From Haloterrigena gelatinilytica (GTDB taxonomy: Archaea; Halobacteriota; Halobacteria; Halobacteriales; Natrialbaceae): a stretch of 64,000 nt of DNA. The notes below the pieces were generated by a model. That model saw nothing but the letters and a program-made list of their open reading frames with translations, was not told where the DNA came from and did not search any database. The position numbers and the translations under genes were made by a program. This document shows, piece after piece, positions 1-7,917 of this stretch (position 1 is the stretch's first letter; every line of letters starts with the position of its first letter). The DNA lies in assembly GCF_013342145.1 (NCBI RefSeq), contig NZ_JABUQZ010000001.1, positions 62,001-126,000 of the forward strand, written 5' to 3'.

Positions 1-1
1 C

Positions 2-391
2 GACGAGTTGACCGCCGAACGCGTTCGCGACGTCGGGCGACACCTCGCGCGGCTACACCGGGCCGGGTTCGTCCACGGCGATCCGACGACGCGGAACGTC
101 CGCGTCGGGTCCGCGGACCCCGATGCCTCCGGAACCGAGCGGGCGGCCGAGGCCCGCGAGCGGACCGTCCTCATCGATTTCGGGCTCGGCTACCACACCG
201 ACCACGTCGAGGACTACGCGATGGACATCCACGTCTTCGACCAGAGCCTCGTCGGCACCGCCGACGACCCCGACCCGCTCCGCGAGGCGCTGCGGGAGGG
301 CTACCGCGAGGTCGGCGAGGAGCGAGTGCTCGAGCGCCTGCGGGACGTCGAGGGGCGCGGCCGGTACGTCAGCGACGACGGCCAGGAGTAA
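2..391 (+). CDS. Kae1-Bud32 fusion protein, C-terminal kinase end (partial)
   Basis: Only the last ~130 codons are in the window; the frame is already open at the left edge. It carries the Bud32/RIO-like catalytic stretch (L-H-R-A-G-F-V-H-G-D-P-T-T-R-N, normally HGDLTTSN) and the metal-binding IDFGLG motif, followed by the typical Bud32 C-terminal tail. Bud32 belongs to the KEOPS complex that makes t6A37 in tRNA; in haloarchaea it is usually fused behind Kae1. A short acidic Ala/Glu-rich insert separates the two motifs. The fusion itself is inferred, because the Kae1 half lies outside the window. Confidence 0.9.
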   Translation, partial: DELTAERVRDVGRHLARLHRAGFVHGDPTTRNVRVGSADPDASGTERAAEARERTVLIDFGLGYHTDHVEDYAMDIHVFDQSLVGTADDPDPLREALREGYREVGEERVLERLRDVEGRGRYVSDDGQE

Positions 392-451
392 GGCGTCTCG
401 AGGCCGTCGGTCGCTGATTCTTTGTTCGCCGATTCGATACTCGAGGTCTCG

Positions 452-670
452 TTACTCCACGCTATAGGAGTCCGTCGTATCGACCCCGAGCAGGTAGTTC
501 CCGCCGCAAAAGCCCATCCAGACGTTCTGGAGGAGCCCGAGCCCGGCGATGCCCGCTATCGCGGCGCGCTCGCGTTTGTCGTCCTGGTAGGCCGCCGCGG
601 CCATCACGACCAGCCAGATGCCGAGCACGCCGCGTGCGATGCGATCGAGTCCGCCGACGTTTCGCTGCAT
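452..670 (-). CDS. Small DUF2892 (YgaP-like) membrane protein
   Basis: A 72-residue protein beginning MQRNVGGLDRIARG, the usual opening of DUF2892 proteins. It then has a hydrophobic segment (GIWLVVMAAAAY), a basic loop (DDKRER) and a second segment with GLLQ..W.GFCGGNYLLG, which is the family pattern of two membrane helices and a CP/CG-type turn. I chose the Met at 670 because the family starts there, although the frame stays open upstream to 865. Function is unknown; some relatives are fused to rhodanese domains. It stands alone, divergent from the HTH gene at 767. Confidence 0.75.
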   Translation of the reverse strand: MQRNVGGLDRIARGVLGIWLVVMAAAAYQDDKRERAAIAGIAGLGLLQNVWMGFCGGNYLLGVDTTDSYSVE

Positions 671-766
671 ACGCGGTCCTACGGGCGGCCGAGTGGAATC
701 CGTGTGGCCGAATATCTCGCACGCATTTATTACGCCGCCTGTTGACTGTCCGACAGCAACCGATCG

Positions 767-1481
767 ATGAAACGCATTCGCATCACCCTGGACCCCGCCG
801 GCGACTACGCGCCGCCGCTGTACCGGCGGTTCGCGGGCGGCGCGTCGTACCTCGAGCGGGTCCACATCATCAACTGGAACGTCGCGTCGCCGCCGACGGC
901 GTTCCTACTGTGGCTTCGCGGCGATTACCGACGGCTCGAGGCGGAACTCGAAGCCAGCGAGAACGCCGACGAGTACGAACTCCTCCCGCTCGCGGATCGG
1001 GAGTGTCACTGCTTTCTCGAGGGAGCGGTCGCCGACGCCGCACGGCTCCTGTTCGAGAACTTCACGCGGGGGAGCCTGATCACCGTCCCGCCGATCGTCT
1101 GCAACGACGACGGGACCAACACGTTCTCGATCATCGGGACGGACGCCGACATCCAGAACGCGGTCGAAGGCGTTCCCGACGGCGTCGGTGTCACCGTCGA
1201 GGCGGTCGGCGGGGAGACCGTCGCCCCGAAGAGCGCCGTCGGACGCCTCTCCGAGCGCCAGCGCGAGGCCGTCGAGGCCGCCCTCGAGATCGGCTACTAC
1301 GACGTTCCCCGCGAGGCGACGACGACCGATAGCGCGGGACCGGAGGTCCCGCGGACCATGCGAACGGCGCTTCGCGCCGTGAGCAGACGTCGCCGACGAA
1401 CTCGATTGTGCGACCGCGACCGCCGCGGAGCACCTCCAGAAGGCCGAGTCAAAGCTGATCGGGGCGTTGCTCGAGCGGTAG
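767..1481 (+). pseudogene. HTH-10 (bacterio-opsin-activator-like) regulator, frameshifted by a hairpin insertion
   Basis: Residues 1-185 resemble haloarchaeal HTH-10 regulators: an N-terminal sensor-like domain, then LSERQREAVEAALEIGYYDVPRE, which opens the helix-turn-helix. Right after T-T-T-D the frame runs into foreign sequence and ends at 1558 with an Arg-rich tail. The missing HTH half lies one frame away at 1386-1481 (D-V-A-D-E-L-D-C-A-T, then AEHLQKAESKLIG and a TAG). Removing 58 bp at about 1330-1387 restores the family sequence. The DNA-binding domain is therefore split and the protein is probably non-functional, unless the element is read through. The sensor half is intact. Confidence 0.8.
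1330..1387. repeat. 58-bp double-hairpin element inserted in the HTH-10 gene
   Basis: Hairpin 1 has arms GCGGGAC/GTCCCGC (1334-1340, 1346-1352). Hairpin 2 has arms ACGGCGC/GCGCCGT (1364-1370, 1374-1380) with loop TTC. The element ends in GAGCAG. Excision rejoins ...ACCGA to CGTCGCC and restores the HTH reading frame, so the boundaries are defined by the host gene. At most a 2-bp (GA) duplication is visible. It encodes no protein. The architecture resembles the 63-bp insert at 4411-4473. Confidence 0.75.
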
Positions 1482-1607
1482 GACGGCGGCTCTCGTCCCC
1501 GCGGAACCGCGATACGGGCCGGCGCTCTCGAGGCCCCTCGGGCGTTCGATTCCGCTGACGGAGAGGATCACCAAATACTCTTATCAGGTGAGGTCGTATC
1601 TTCCCGT

Positions 1608-1901
1608 ATGGCAGACAAACCGACTTCCGGAGAGATTCTCGGCGTACCGTACAACTTCGATCGACCCAGCCTCGGACGGATGATCTCCTCGTACTGGCAG
1701 CCCGGCGAGGGGATGCTCGTCGAGAAGCCTTTCGGCGTCGGCTACACCCTGAACCTCGCCAACTGGCGGTCGTGGATCGTCGTCCTCGTCGCCGGCGCGC
1801 TCCTCTGGCAGCAAGAGCAGAGCGAGTCCGGCGCCGACGAGGACCGCCGGGACGAACCCGTCGAGGTCATCGTCGACGACCAGGACGAGTCGGCCAACTG
1901 A
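1608..1901 (+). CDS. DUF5808 family small membrane protein
   Basis: A 97-residue protein with the conserved DUF5808 opening (SGEILGVPYNFDRPS, then SSYWQPGEGMLVEKPFG.GYTLN), followed by a single membrane segment (SWIVVLVAGALLWQQ) and an acidic, disordered C-terminus (EDRRDEPVEVIVDDQDE). The N-terminal half is the conserved part, and family function is unknown. The TATA-like sequence CTCTTATCAGG about 30 bases upstream (from 1579) suggests a short-leader or leaderless transcript. It stands alone between a broken regulator and another small membrane protein. Confidence 0.85.
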   Translation: MADKPTSGEILGVPYNFDRPSLGRMISSYWQPGEGMLVEKPFGVGYTLNLANWRSWIVVLVAGALLWQQEQSESGADEDRRDEPVEVIVDDQDESAN

Positions 1902-2012
1902 TCGCGCGCTCGTTTCCGATTCCGTCGCCGTACGATCGCCTAGCCGTCCGTCCCTTTTCGTCGGGACTCGGTTCCGATAATCTATTATTCGTAGTAGTAT
2001 ATCGCGTACCAA

Positions 2013-2231
2013 ATGGAGCAGCTGTTACTATCGATTACGGTGCTGACGATTATCGCTCAATATCTCGGATATTTTCTTCTCCGCATCGATATTCGACGAA
2101 TAGAATACGCGGATTCGAGGATCAGACAGCTTCCGACACTAACTGCGAGACTTCCCCTTCTCGGTGTCGTGGTTCCGTTGTGGTACTTATACCATAGAAA
2201 TCGCCTGAAACGGGACACGGACAATCGCTGA
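2013..2231 (+). CDS. Small hypothetical membrane protein (two helices)
   Basis: 72 residues: MEQLLLSITVLTIIAQYLGYFLL forms one helix, a basic/Tyr-rich loop follows, then LPLLGVVVPLWYLYHR forms a second. The end is charged. The gene and its upstream region (from about 1975) are clearly AT-richer than the neighbours, which suggests a recent arrival or weak selection. I do not recognise the family. The hydrophobic pattern and positive-inside loop support it being real. Confidence 0.5.
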   Translation: MEQLLLSITVLTIIAQYLGYFLLRIDIRRIEYADSRIRQLPTLTARLPLLGVVVPLWYLYHRNRLKRDTDNR

Positions 2232-2489
2232 ACCAGAACCGCTGTGCTTCTGATTCTTCCCGTCTAATCCCTCCGCTCTGACGGAAATACGCCCTGGCTC
2301 TGCGTTACTGCCGTCGCAGATTCCGCGAACTCGCCCGTGCACACGAGGATGTGACGGGGCGGTGTCGTCACCTCGGGTTTCGCGTCGATCCGTCTCCGCG
2401 AGGGGTCTTTCGACTCGAGTAGCGAACGAAATCCCGAGACGTCGACGGACCGAACCGTTATACCGGACGGCGACACAACGTGGGGCAGT

Positions 2490-3437
2490 ATGCAGGTCGA
2501 GAGCCCCGACTTCGTCGTTGCTCGAGACGGGAGCGGCGATTTCGACTCCGTACAGGCCGCGATCGACGCCGTTCCGGACTTCCGGGACGCGGAGACGACG
2601 ATCCGCCTCGAGTCCGGGACCTACGAGGAGAAACTGGTGGTGCCGACCTCCAAGACCAACGTGACCCTCGTCGGCGAGGACCCCGAGGAGACGATCCTGA
2701 CCTACGACGACTACAACGGGAAGGAGAACCGCTTCGGCGAGGAGATGGGAACGACCGAGTCCTCGAGTTGCTTCCTGTTCGGCGACGACTTCACGGCGCG
2801 GGATCTCACGTTCCAGAACGCGGCGGGCGCCGTGGGGCAGGCCGTGGCCGTCCGGGTCGACGGCGACCGCGCCGTCTTCGAGAACTGCCGATTCCTGGGC
2901 TGGCAGGACACCCTCTACACTCACGGCGAGGACAGCCGCCAGTACTACCGCGACTGCTACGTCGAGGGCCGGGTCGACTTCATCTTCGGCTGGTCGACGG
3001 CCGTCTTCGAGGACTGCGAGATCTTCTGTACCGGCGACGAGGGGTACGTCACCGCCGCCTCGACGACCGAGGACACCGACTACGGCTACCTCTTCCGGAA
3101 CTGCGAGATCACGGGCGACGCACCCGACGGTTCCTTCTACTTGGGGCGCCCCTGGCGCCCCTACGCCCAGACGGTGTTCGTACACTGCTACCTCGGCGAG
3201 CACGTCCGGCCCGAGGGGTGGCACAACTGGCGGGACCCCGACAAGGAGGAGACCGCCTTCTACGCCGAGTACGAGAACGAGGGGTCCGGCTTTACGCCCG
3301 ACGAGCGCGTCGACTGGGCCCGCCAGTTGACCGACGAGGAGGCCGCCGAGTACACCCTCGAGACCGTCCTCGACGGCTGGGATCCGCTCGAGCGCCTCGC
3401 GGACGCCGACGCCCGATCGTCGACCGTCGATCGCTGA
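2490..3437 (+). CDS. Pectinesterase (pectin methylesterase, CE8 family)
   Basis: 315 residues covering the whole CE8 right-handed beta-helix domain. Visible family motifs are GTYEEK (43-48), GQAVA (116-120), QDTL with the catalytic acid Asp140, DFIFG with Asp163, and LGRPW with Arg220/Trp222. The reaction is de-methyl-esterification of galacturonan. No signal peptide or Tat motif is visible at the chosen start, so the enzyme looks cytoplasmic; it would then act on imported oligomers rather than on polymeric pectin. A KdgF-like cupin lies convergently downstream (3613-3972), consistent with a small pectin-use locus. Confidence 0.92.
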   Translation: MQVESPDFVVARDGSGDFDSVQAAIDAVPDFRDAETTIRLESGTYEEKLVVPTSKTNVTLVGEDPEETILTYDDYNGKENRFGEEMGTTESSSCFLFGDDFTARDLTFQNAAGAVGQAVAVRVDGDRAVFENCRFLGWQDTLYTHGEDSRQYYRDCYVEGRVDFIFGWSTAVFEDCEIFCTGDEGYVTAASTTEDTDYGYLFRNCEITGDAPDGSFYLGRPWRPYAQTVFVHCYLGEHVRPEGWHNWRDPDKEETAFYAEYENEGSGFTPDERVDWARQLTDEEAAEYTLETVLDGWDPLERLADADARSSTVDR

Positions 3438-3443
3438 CCGCCG

Positions 3444-3511
3444 TCAGCGGTCGCCCCCGCCCCTGATGCAGTCGAGGCTGCCGATCGCCGCGACGAGGTC
3501 GCGAGGTACTG
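3444..3511 (-). pseudogene. Possible remnant of the NuoD (complex I) C-terminus
   Basis: Read leftward, the sequence gives V-P-R-D-L-V-A-A-I-G-S-L-D-C-I-R-G-G-G-D-R followed by TGA. NADH dehydrogenase subunit D ends in almost the same way (about DLVAIIGSLDIVMGEVDR-stop). Nothing upstream in this frame continues the similarity and no start codon is near, so if real it is a ~22-codon tail left by recombination. It overlaps only the 3' flank of the pectinesterase. The match is short, hence the low confidence. Confidence 0.3.
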
Positions 3512-3612
3512 TGGTCACCCTCGAACTGGGCCACGTCGACGTCCCTCGGACCGTCATCGAGGCCCTCGAGTTGTAGCTGCCGTCGGCTCGAGCCGCGACC
3601 GATTTCGCGCGT

Positions 3613-3972
3613 TTAATCGGGCAAATACTCCGCGAGCGGCGGTGCGAACGCGTCGATCACGCGACACGGCTCGAGGGCGCGCACGCCGTGTTCCGTGCCG
3701 GGCGGGACGACGTAGGAGCCACCGGCCTCGACCGTCTCGGAGTAGGCGCCGCGGAGTTCGAGCGAACCCTCGATGACGAAACTGCCCTGAGTCGCCTCCT
3801 CGTGACTGTGGGGCTCGCCCTCCTCGCCGTCCGACAGCGAGTAGTGGACCAGCATCAGTTCGTCCGTACAGGCGAGGACGCGGCGCTCGCCGCCGCCCTC
3901 GAGGTCGTCGATCCGGGTCGGATCGTCCCAGTCGGTGACGTCCATACGATCGAATTCGTGTCGTTCGAACAT
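3613..3972 (-). CDS. Cupin-domain protein, KdgF-like
   Basis: 119 residues forming one cupin barrel. Metal ligands are visible in motif 1 (GEPHSHEEATQGSFVIEG) and motif 2 (YVVPPGTEHGVRA). The C-terminus, VIDAFAPPLAEYL, matches the DxFxPPRxDYL tail of KdgF/pectin-degradation cupins. KdgF linearises unsaturated galacturonate, so its position facing a pectinesterase supports that role; generic cupins share the fold, so the substrate is inferred. An alternative start lies nine codons in (MDVTDWDDP). Confidence 0.8.
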   Translation of the reverse strand: MFERHEFDRMDVTDWDDPTRIDDLEGGGERRVLACTDELMLVHYSLSDGEEGEPHSHEEATQGSFVIEGSLELRGAYSETVEAGGSYVVPPGTEHGVRALEPCRVIDAFAPPLAEYLPD

Positions 3973-4056
3973 AAGGATCCGCCGGGGTCCGGAACCGGCG
4001 CGCCGCGAAACCGCGCGATCGACGGCTATTTTCCGCCCGCGAACGCCGCATCGCGT

Positions 4057-4665
4057 ATGGCCATTCGATTCGTCACCGGCAACGAGGGGAAGGTTCGCGA
4101 GGCGCGGGACTACCTCGCGGACCTCGAGCCAGTCGAACAGATCGACTACGACTACACCGAGGTCCAGAGCGACTCGCTCGAGGCGATCGCGGCCCACGGC
4201 GCCCGCGAGGCCTTCGAGGAACTGGGCAGCGACGAACCGGTGCTCGTCGACGACGCGGGACTGTTCGTCGAGGCGCTCGAGGGGTTCCCGGGCCCGTACT
4301 CCGCGTACGTGGAGGACACCGTCGGCGTCGAACGACTCTGGCGACTCGCGAGCGAGGAGGAGAACCGACGCGCTCGGTTCAAGACGGTGCTCGCGTACGC
4401 GGACGGCGAGGTGCCACGCACCTCGGACGAGACGGCGAGCGAAGCGGATAGCGGTTCGCGAGCCGTCAGAGTCGAGACGTTCGAGGGCTCGGTCGCCGGC
4501 ACGCTCGTCGCGCCGCGCGGCGAGGGCGGCTTCGGCTACGATCCGATCTTCGAGTACAACGGGCAGACGATGGCCGAGATGAGCACCGAGGAGAAAAACG
4601 CCATCTCCCACCGCGGCCGCGCGCTGGCCGAGTTCGCGGAGTGGTACGCCGGGCGCGACCAATGA
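4057..4665 (+). CDS. Non-canonical purine NTP pyrophosphatase (ITPase/RdgB/Ham1 family) with an in-frame insert
   Basis: 202 residues. FVTGNEGKVREA at the N-terminus and VLVDDAGLFVEALEGFPGPYSAY, GEGGFGYDPIF, EEKNAISHRGRAL further on are the standard signature blocks. The enzyme hydrolyses ITP, dITP and XTP to monophosphates to clean the nucleotide pool. Between AYADGE and ETFEGSVAG there are 21 extra residues, encoded by a hairpin-rich 63-bp segment (4411-4473). That spot is a surface loop near the dimer/lobe region in the family, so the enzyme could tolerate it. All catalytic blocks remain intact and in frame. Confidence 0.93.
   Translation: MAIRFVTGNEGKVREARDYLADLEPVEQIDYDYTEVQSDSLEAIAAHGAREAFEELGSDEPVLVDDAGLFVEALEGFPGPYSAYVEDTVGVERLWRLASEEENRRARFKTVLAYADGEVPRTSDETASEADSGSRAVRVETFEGSVAGTLVAPRGEGGFGYDPIFEYNGQTMAEMSTEEKNAISHRGRALAEFAEWYAGRDQ
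4411..4473. repeat. 63-bp double-hairpin insert inside the ITPase gene
   Basis: Hairpin 1 has arms GAGGTGC/GCACCTC (4408-4414, 4418-4424) with loop CAC. Hairpin 2 has an outer stem GACGGC/GCCGTC (4431-4436, 4462-4467) and an inner stem GCGAA/TTCGC. The segment is 63 bp, divisible by three, and encodes 21 residues absent from the normal family alignment. As in the 1330-1387 element, hairpin 1 is followed by CGGAC, a few bases, then an ACGGC...GCCGT stem and a short purine-rich end (CAGAG here, GAGCAG there). Confidence 0.6.
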
Positions 4666-4862
4666 GTCGATAGATCGGTCTTTTCCGATTCAACTCCATC
4701 AATCCGAATCGTTCTGCCGATTTTCCGAAGCCGTCTAATTCTCGACATTCGGCGCTAGACCTTTACATGGGCGCGGAACGTGAGGTCTCGTAGGCGAGGG
4801 AGCGCTCGAGACTCTGTTCTCGAGAGCGAGCCCTCGCCCACAACAGATCGAGAAAATACAAT

Positions 4863-5252
4863 ATGAGTTCTGACGATGACGCGCTCGAGGCGGCCTGCCG
4901 GAGCCTCGAGGGCGTGTGCGACGACGTCGAGGAGACGGTCGACGCCCTGACGGAGCAGCGGCCGGCCGAGGACAGGGTCACAACGCAGGCGGCGGTGTTC
5001 GGCGCGCTGGCGAACGAACACCGGGTGCGAATCCTCGAGGCGCTCCGGGACGGCGAGCTGTGCGCCTGCGAACTGCAGGTCGCTCTCGAGGCGCCCCAGT
5101 CGACGGTCGCGACCCACCTCCGGCGGCTCCGGGAGACGGGCCTGATCAAGGGCCGCAAGAAGGGGAAGTGGACCTACTACCGGATCGCCGATACGGCGGC
5201 GCTCGAGTTGCTCGATATCGGAGCCGCCGTCGACGTTCCGGAATCCGACTGA
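4863..5252 (+). CDS. arsR: ArsR-family metalloregulatory repressor
   Basis: 129 residues. The winged helix at about 42-108 contains FGALANEHRVRILEALRDGELCACEL, with the classic As(III)-sensing cysteine pair (ELCAC, Cys67 and Cys69), and QSTVATHLRRLRETGLI as recognition helix, followed by the wing (GRKKGKWTYYR). The N-terminal 40 residues form an extra helical segment with Cys12 and Cys19, possible additional metal ligands. It lies 28 bp upstream of arsM in the same direction and probably represses that two-gene unit when arsenite is absent. Confidence 0.9.
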   Translation: MSSDDDALEAACRSLEGVCDDVEETVDALTEQRPAEDRVTTQAAVFGALANEHRVRILEALRDGELCACELQVALEAPQSTVATHLRRLRETGLIKGRKKGKWTYYRIADTAALELLDIGAAVDVPESD

Positions 5253-5280
5253 CTGCCGACCGATACGAACCGAGACCACC

Positions 5281-6168
5281 ATGACAGGAAACGACACCAT
5301 CACCGACGACGCGACCGACGTACCGCGCGACCGGCGAACGCACGTCCGCGAGCGGTACGCCGAGGTCGCGTCCGCCGCCGACGACTGCTGCGACGCATCG
5401 ACGACCGACGCCGATTGCTGTGACGACTCCGCGGCCGACGACGACACCGAAACGGAGTGCTGCGCCCCCTCGGAAACCGAGACCGGTTGCTGCGACGCTT
5501 CGAACGGCGAGTTCGAACTCGAGGACGATCCGTCCCGGGCGCTGTCGCTCGGCTACGAACCGGACGACCTCGAGACCGCCCCCGAGGAGTCGAACCTCGG
5601 GCTCGGCTGTGGCAACCCGGTCTCGATCTCGAACCTCGAGGCCGGTGAGACGGTCCTCGACCTCGGCTCCGGCGGCGGGTTCGACTGCTTCCTCGCGGCC
5701 CGCGAGGTCGGCTCCGGGGGACGGGTCATCGGCGTCGACATGACCCCTGAGATGCTCGAGCGCGCTCGCGAAAACGCTTCGGACAGCGAACTCGAGAACG
5801 TCGAGTTCCGACTGGGCGAGATCGAACACCTCCCGGTCGCCGACGCGACCGTCGATACGATCGTCTCGAACTGCGTCGTCAACCTCTCGCCGGACAAGGT
5901 GCAGGTGTTCGCGGAGGTGTACAGAGCCCTTCGGCCCGGCGGCACGCTCGCGATTTCGGACCTCGTCGCGACCGAGCCGCTCCCGCGGGAGATCCGCGAG
6001 AACCCCGACGCCGTCGACGCCTGCGTCGGCGGGGCCGCGACGGTCGACGAACTGGAGACGCTGCTCGACGACGCCGGCTTCGTCGACGGCTCGATCACCC
6101 TCGAGGGCGAGTGGACCGCGGACCTGCCGGTCGCGTCCGCGCGGATCGAAGCGAGAAAACCCGTCTGA
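5281..6168 (+). CDS. arsM: Arsenite S-adenosylmethionine methyltransferase with four Cys-Cys repeats
   Basis: 295 residues. The SAM-binding motif LDLGSGGGFD is at 126-135. The three conserved As(III)-binding cysteines are Cys110 (GLGCGNP), Cys198 (SNCVVNLSPDK) and Cys248 (ACVGGA). ArsM methylates trivalent arsenic to volatile or less toxic species. The N-terminal 75 residues are acidic and carry Cys-Cys pairs at 36-37, 46-47, 60-61 and 70-71, spaced 10-14 residues apart; ordinary ArsM has at most one such pair. These could pre-bind arsenite or another soft metal. It is co-directional with the ArsR gene. Confidence 0.93.
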   Translation: MTGNDTITDDATDVPRDRRTHVRERYAEVASAADDCCDASTTDADCCDDSAADDDTETECCAPSETETGCCDASNGEFELEDDPSRALSLGYEPDDLETAPEESNLGLGCGNPVSISNLEAGETVLDLGSGGGFDCFLAAREVGSGGRVIGVDMTPEMLERARENASDSELENVEFRLGEIEHLPVADATVDTIVSNCVVNLSPDKVQVFAEVYRALRPGGTLAISDLVATEPLPREIRENPDAVDACVGGAATVDELETLLDDAGFVDGSITLEGEWTADLPVASARIEARKPV

Positions 6169-6234
6169 GTCGCGGCCGACCGTCTCCGCTCGAGTCCGAA
6201 CGCGAGCGCCGAAGCGACCGGCGATCGACGGCCG

Positions 6235-7359
6235 TCAGTCGTCGCCTTCCGCGGCCGCGTTCGCGCTCCCGTCCTCGGACCCCGAACCGCCGCCGGCCTT
6301 CGCCGTGCTGTCGACGTCGACGCCTTCCCAGTCGTGGTCGGCGTGGTAGCCCTCGCGTTCCTTCGCGCTGGCCGCGACGCGGATGAACTCCGCCTTCTCG
6401 CGGGCCGCGGGGATCGTGTGGCCGCCGCAGTAGGAGAGCCCCGACTGGATGCCCGCGCAGAACTCCTCGACGACGTCGGCGACCGGCCCCTTGTAGGGAG
6501 TCAGCGCCTCGACGCCCTCGTCGGCGCGGACGTTCTCCTCCTTGTCGTCGCGCTTCTCCGCGGCGGTCGTCGTCGCCATGCCGCGCGAGCGCTTGTACCG
6601 CGTGCCGTCGACCTCGACGACCGCGCCGGGGGCTTCCTCGGTACCCGCGAAGAGGCTGCCCATCATCACGGTGTCGGCGCCCGCCATCAGCGCCTTCACC
6701 GCGTCGCCGGAGGTTCGGATGCCGCCGTCGGCGCAGACGGTGACCTCGAGGGCCTCGGCCGCCTCCGCGCAGTCGTCGACGGCGGTCAGCTGCGGGACGC
6801 CCGCCCCGGCGACCTTCCGCGTGGTGCAGTGGGAGCCGGGTCCGATGCCGACCTTCACGCAGTCGGCGCCGGCGGCCGCCAGATCCTCGACGCCCGCGGG
6901 CGTCGCGACGTTGCCGGCGACGAGATCCGTCTCGGGGAACTCCTCGCGGAGCCGTTCGACGGCGTCGATGGTTCGCTCCATGTGGCCGTGGGCGACGTCG
7001 ACGACGAGCGCGTCGACGCCGGCCTCGACCAGCGCGGCGCTGCGCCCGACGTAGTCCTCGTCGATCCCGATCGCGGCGCCGACCTGCTCGCCGGCGTCTT
7101 TCACGCGCGCGACCTGTTCGGACTGCTCCGTCGGCGTGAGGAAGCGGTGGAGGACGCCGAAGCCGCCGGCGCGCGAGAGCGCGATCGCCAGTTCGGCCTC
7201 GGTGACGGTGTCCATGGCGGCCGAGACCAGCGGCGTCTCGAGCTCGACCGAGGGCGTGAGATGCGTCGAGAGATCCACGTCGCTGCGGCTATCGACTGGC
7301 GAGCGGTTCGGCACGAGGAGGACGTCCCCGTAACTCAATCCGGTGCGGAGATCGTTCAT
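6235..7359 (-). CDS. IMP dehydrogenase/GMP reductase family protein lacking CBS domains
   Basis: 374 residues from [21 protein letters not shown]. The start at 7359 is favoured by GGAGGGG placed four bases before it, although the frame is open to 7377. It is a TIM barrel with the catalytic loop [10 protein letters not shown] (Cys178) and [10 protein letters not shown] phosphate-binding loop. There is no CBS pair between the barrel halves, and TTRK after the Cys resembles GMP reductase more than IMPDH. GMP to IMP conversion is therefore likely, but the family is mixed. The C-terminal 25 residues are Gly/Ser/Glu-rich and disordered. Confidence 0.85.
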   Translation of the reverse strand: MNDLRTGLSYGDVLLVPNRSPVDSRSDVDLSTHLTPSVELETPLVSAAMDTVTEAELAIALSRAGGFGVLHRFLTPTEQSEQVARVKDAGEQVGAAIGIDEDYVGRSAALVEAGVDALVVDVAHGHMERTIDAVERLREEFPETDLVAGNVATPAGVEDLAAAGADCVKVGIGPGSHCTTRKVAGAGVPQLTAVDDCAEAAEALEVTVCADGGIRTSGDAVKALMAGADTVMMGSLFAGTEEAPGAVVEVDGTRYKRSRGMATTTAAEKRDDKEENVRADEGVEALTPYKGPVADVVEEFCAGIQSGLSYCGGHTIPAAREKAEFIRVAASAKEREGYHADHDWEGVDVDSTAKAGGGSGSEDGSANAAAEGDD

Positions 7360-7437
7360 TGACCCCTCCATACTCACGGCTGGGTCGGGATAAACATCTC
7401 GGCTCGAGCAGCCGCGCCGCGATACTCTTCTCGCGTG

Positions 7438-7917
7438 TTATTCCGCCGCTCGCGGGTCCCGATCCGGTCCGGGGTAGTCGCCGCCCTCGACGGCCTCGTA
7501 GAGGCTCTCGGGGTCGAACAGCCGCGCGAACGCGTCCGGTGGGCGGACGCTGACCGAGACGCGAGGCTGCAGGGAGAGGCCCGCCTGCGCCGATCCCAGC
7601 CCCTCGTCGTACGAGAGCAGGTGTGCGGCCCCGCCTCGGTAGGCCGAGGCGAGCGCCGGGTGGTCGTCCGCCGGCTGATCGACGGCGACTCGTTCGGCCT
7701 CGAGTCGCTCTCGATGGTCGGCCGCGAGGGCCGCGTCGGCGAGGTCGGTCACGAGCCGTTCGGTCTCCTCGAGCAACCGGTCGCTCGCGACGAGCTCGAC
7801 CCAGGAGTGACGACGGACGTGATCGAGGGCGTCTCGGGCGTCGCCGCCGACGAGCAGGTCGGCCGCGAGCACTTCGGGAGCCGCGACGACGCGGGTCGGG
7901 TTCGGTCGCTCAGGCAT
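7438..7917 (-). CDS. PIN-like haloarchaeal protein (possible toxin-type nuclease)
   Basis: 159 residues. The order of conserved acidic residues fits a PIN-type fold: an N-terminal VVAAPEVLAADLLVGGDARDAL, central VDQPADDHPALASAYRGGAAHLLSYDEGL, and a C-terminal tail (RPPDAFARLFDPESLYEAV) typical of haloarchaeal PIN-like families. The start ATGCCTGA overlaps the stop of the 45-aa gene at 7910-8047, so the two are translationally coupled. Pairing with a tiny upstream partner resembles a toxin-antitoxin module, but this is inference, and RNase activity is unproven. Confidence 0.7.
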   Translation of the reverse strand: MPERPNPTRVVAAPEVLAADLLVGGDARDALDHVRRHSWVELVASDRLLEETERLVTDLADAALAADHRERLEAERVAVDQPADDHPALASAYRGGAAHLLSYDEGLGSAQAGLSLQPRVSVSVRPPDAFARLFDPESLYEAVEGGDYPGPDRDPRAAE

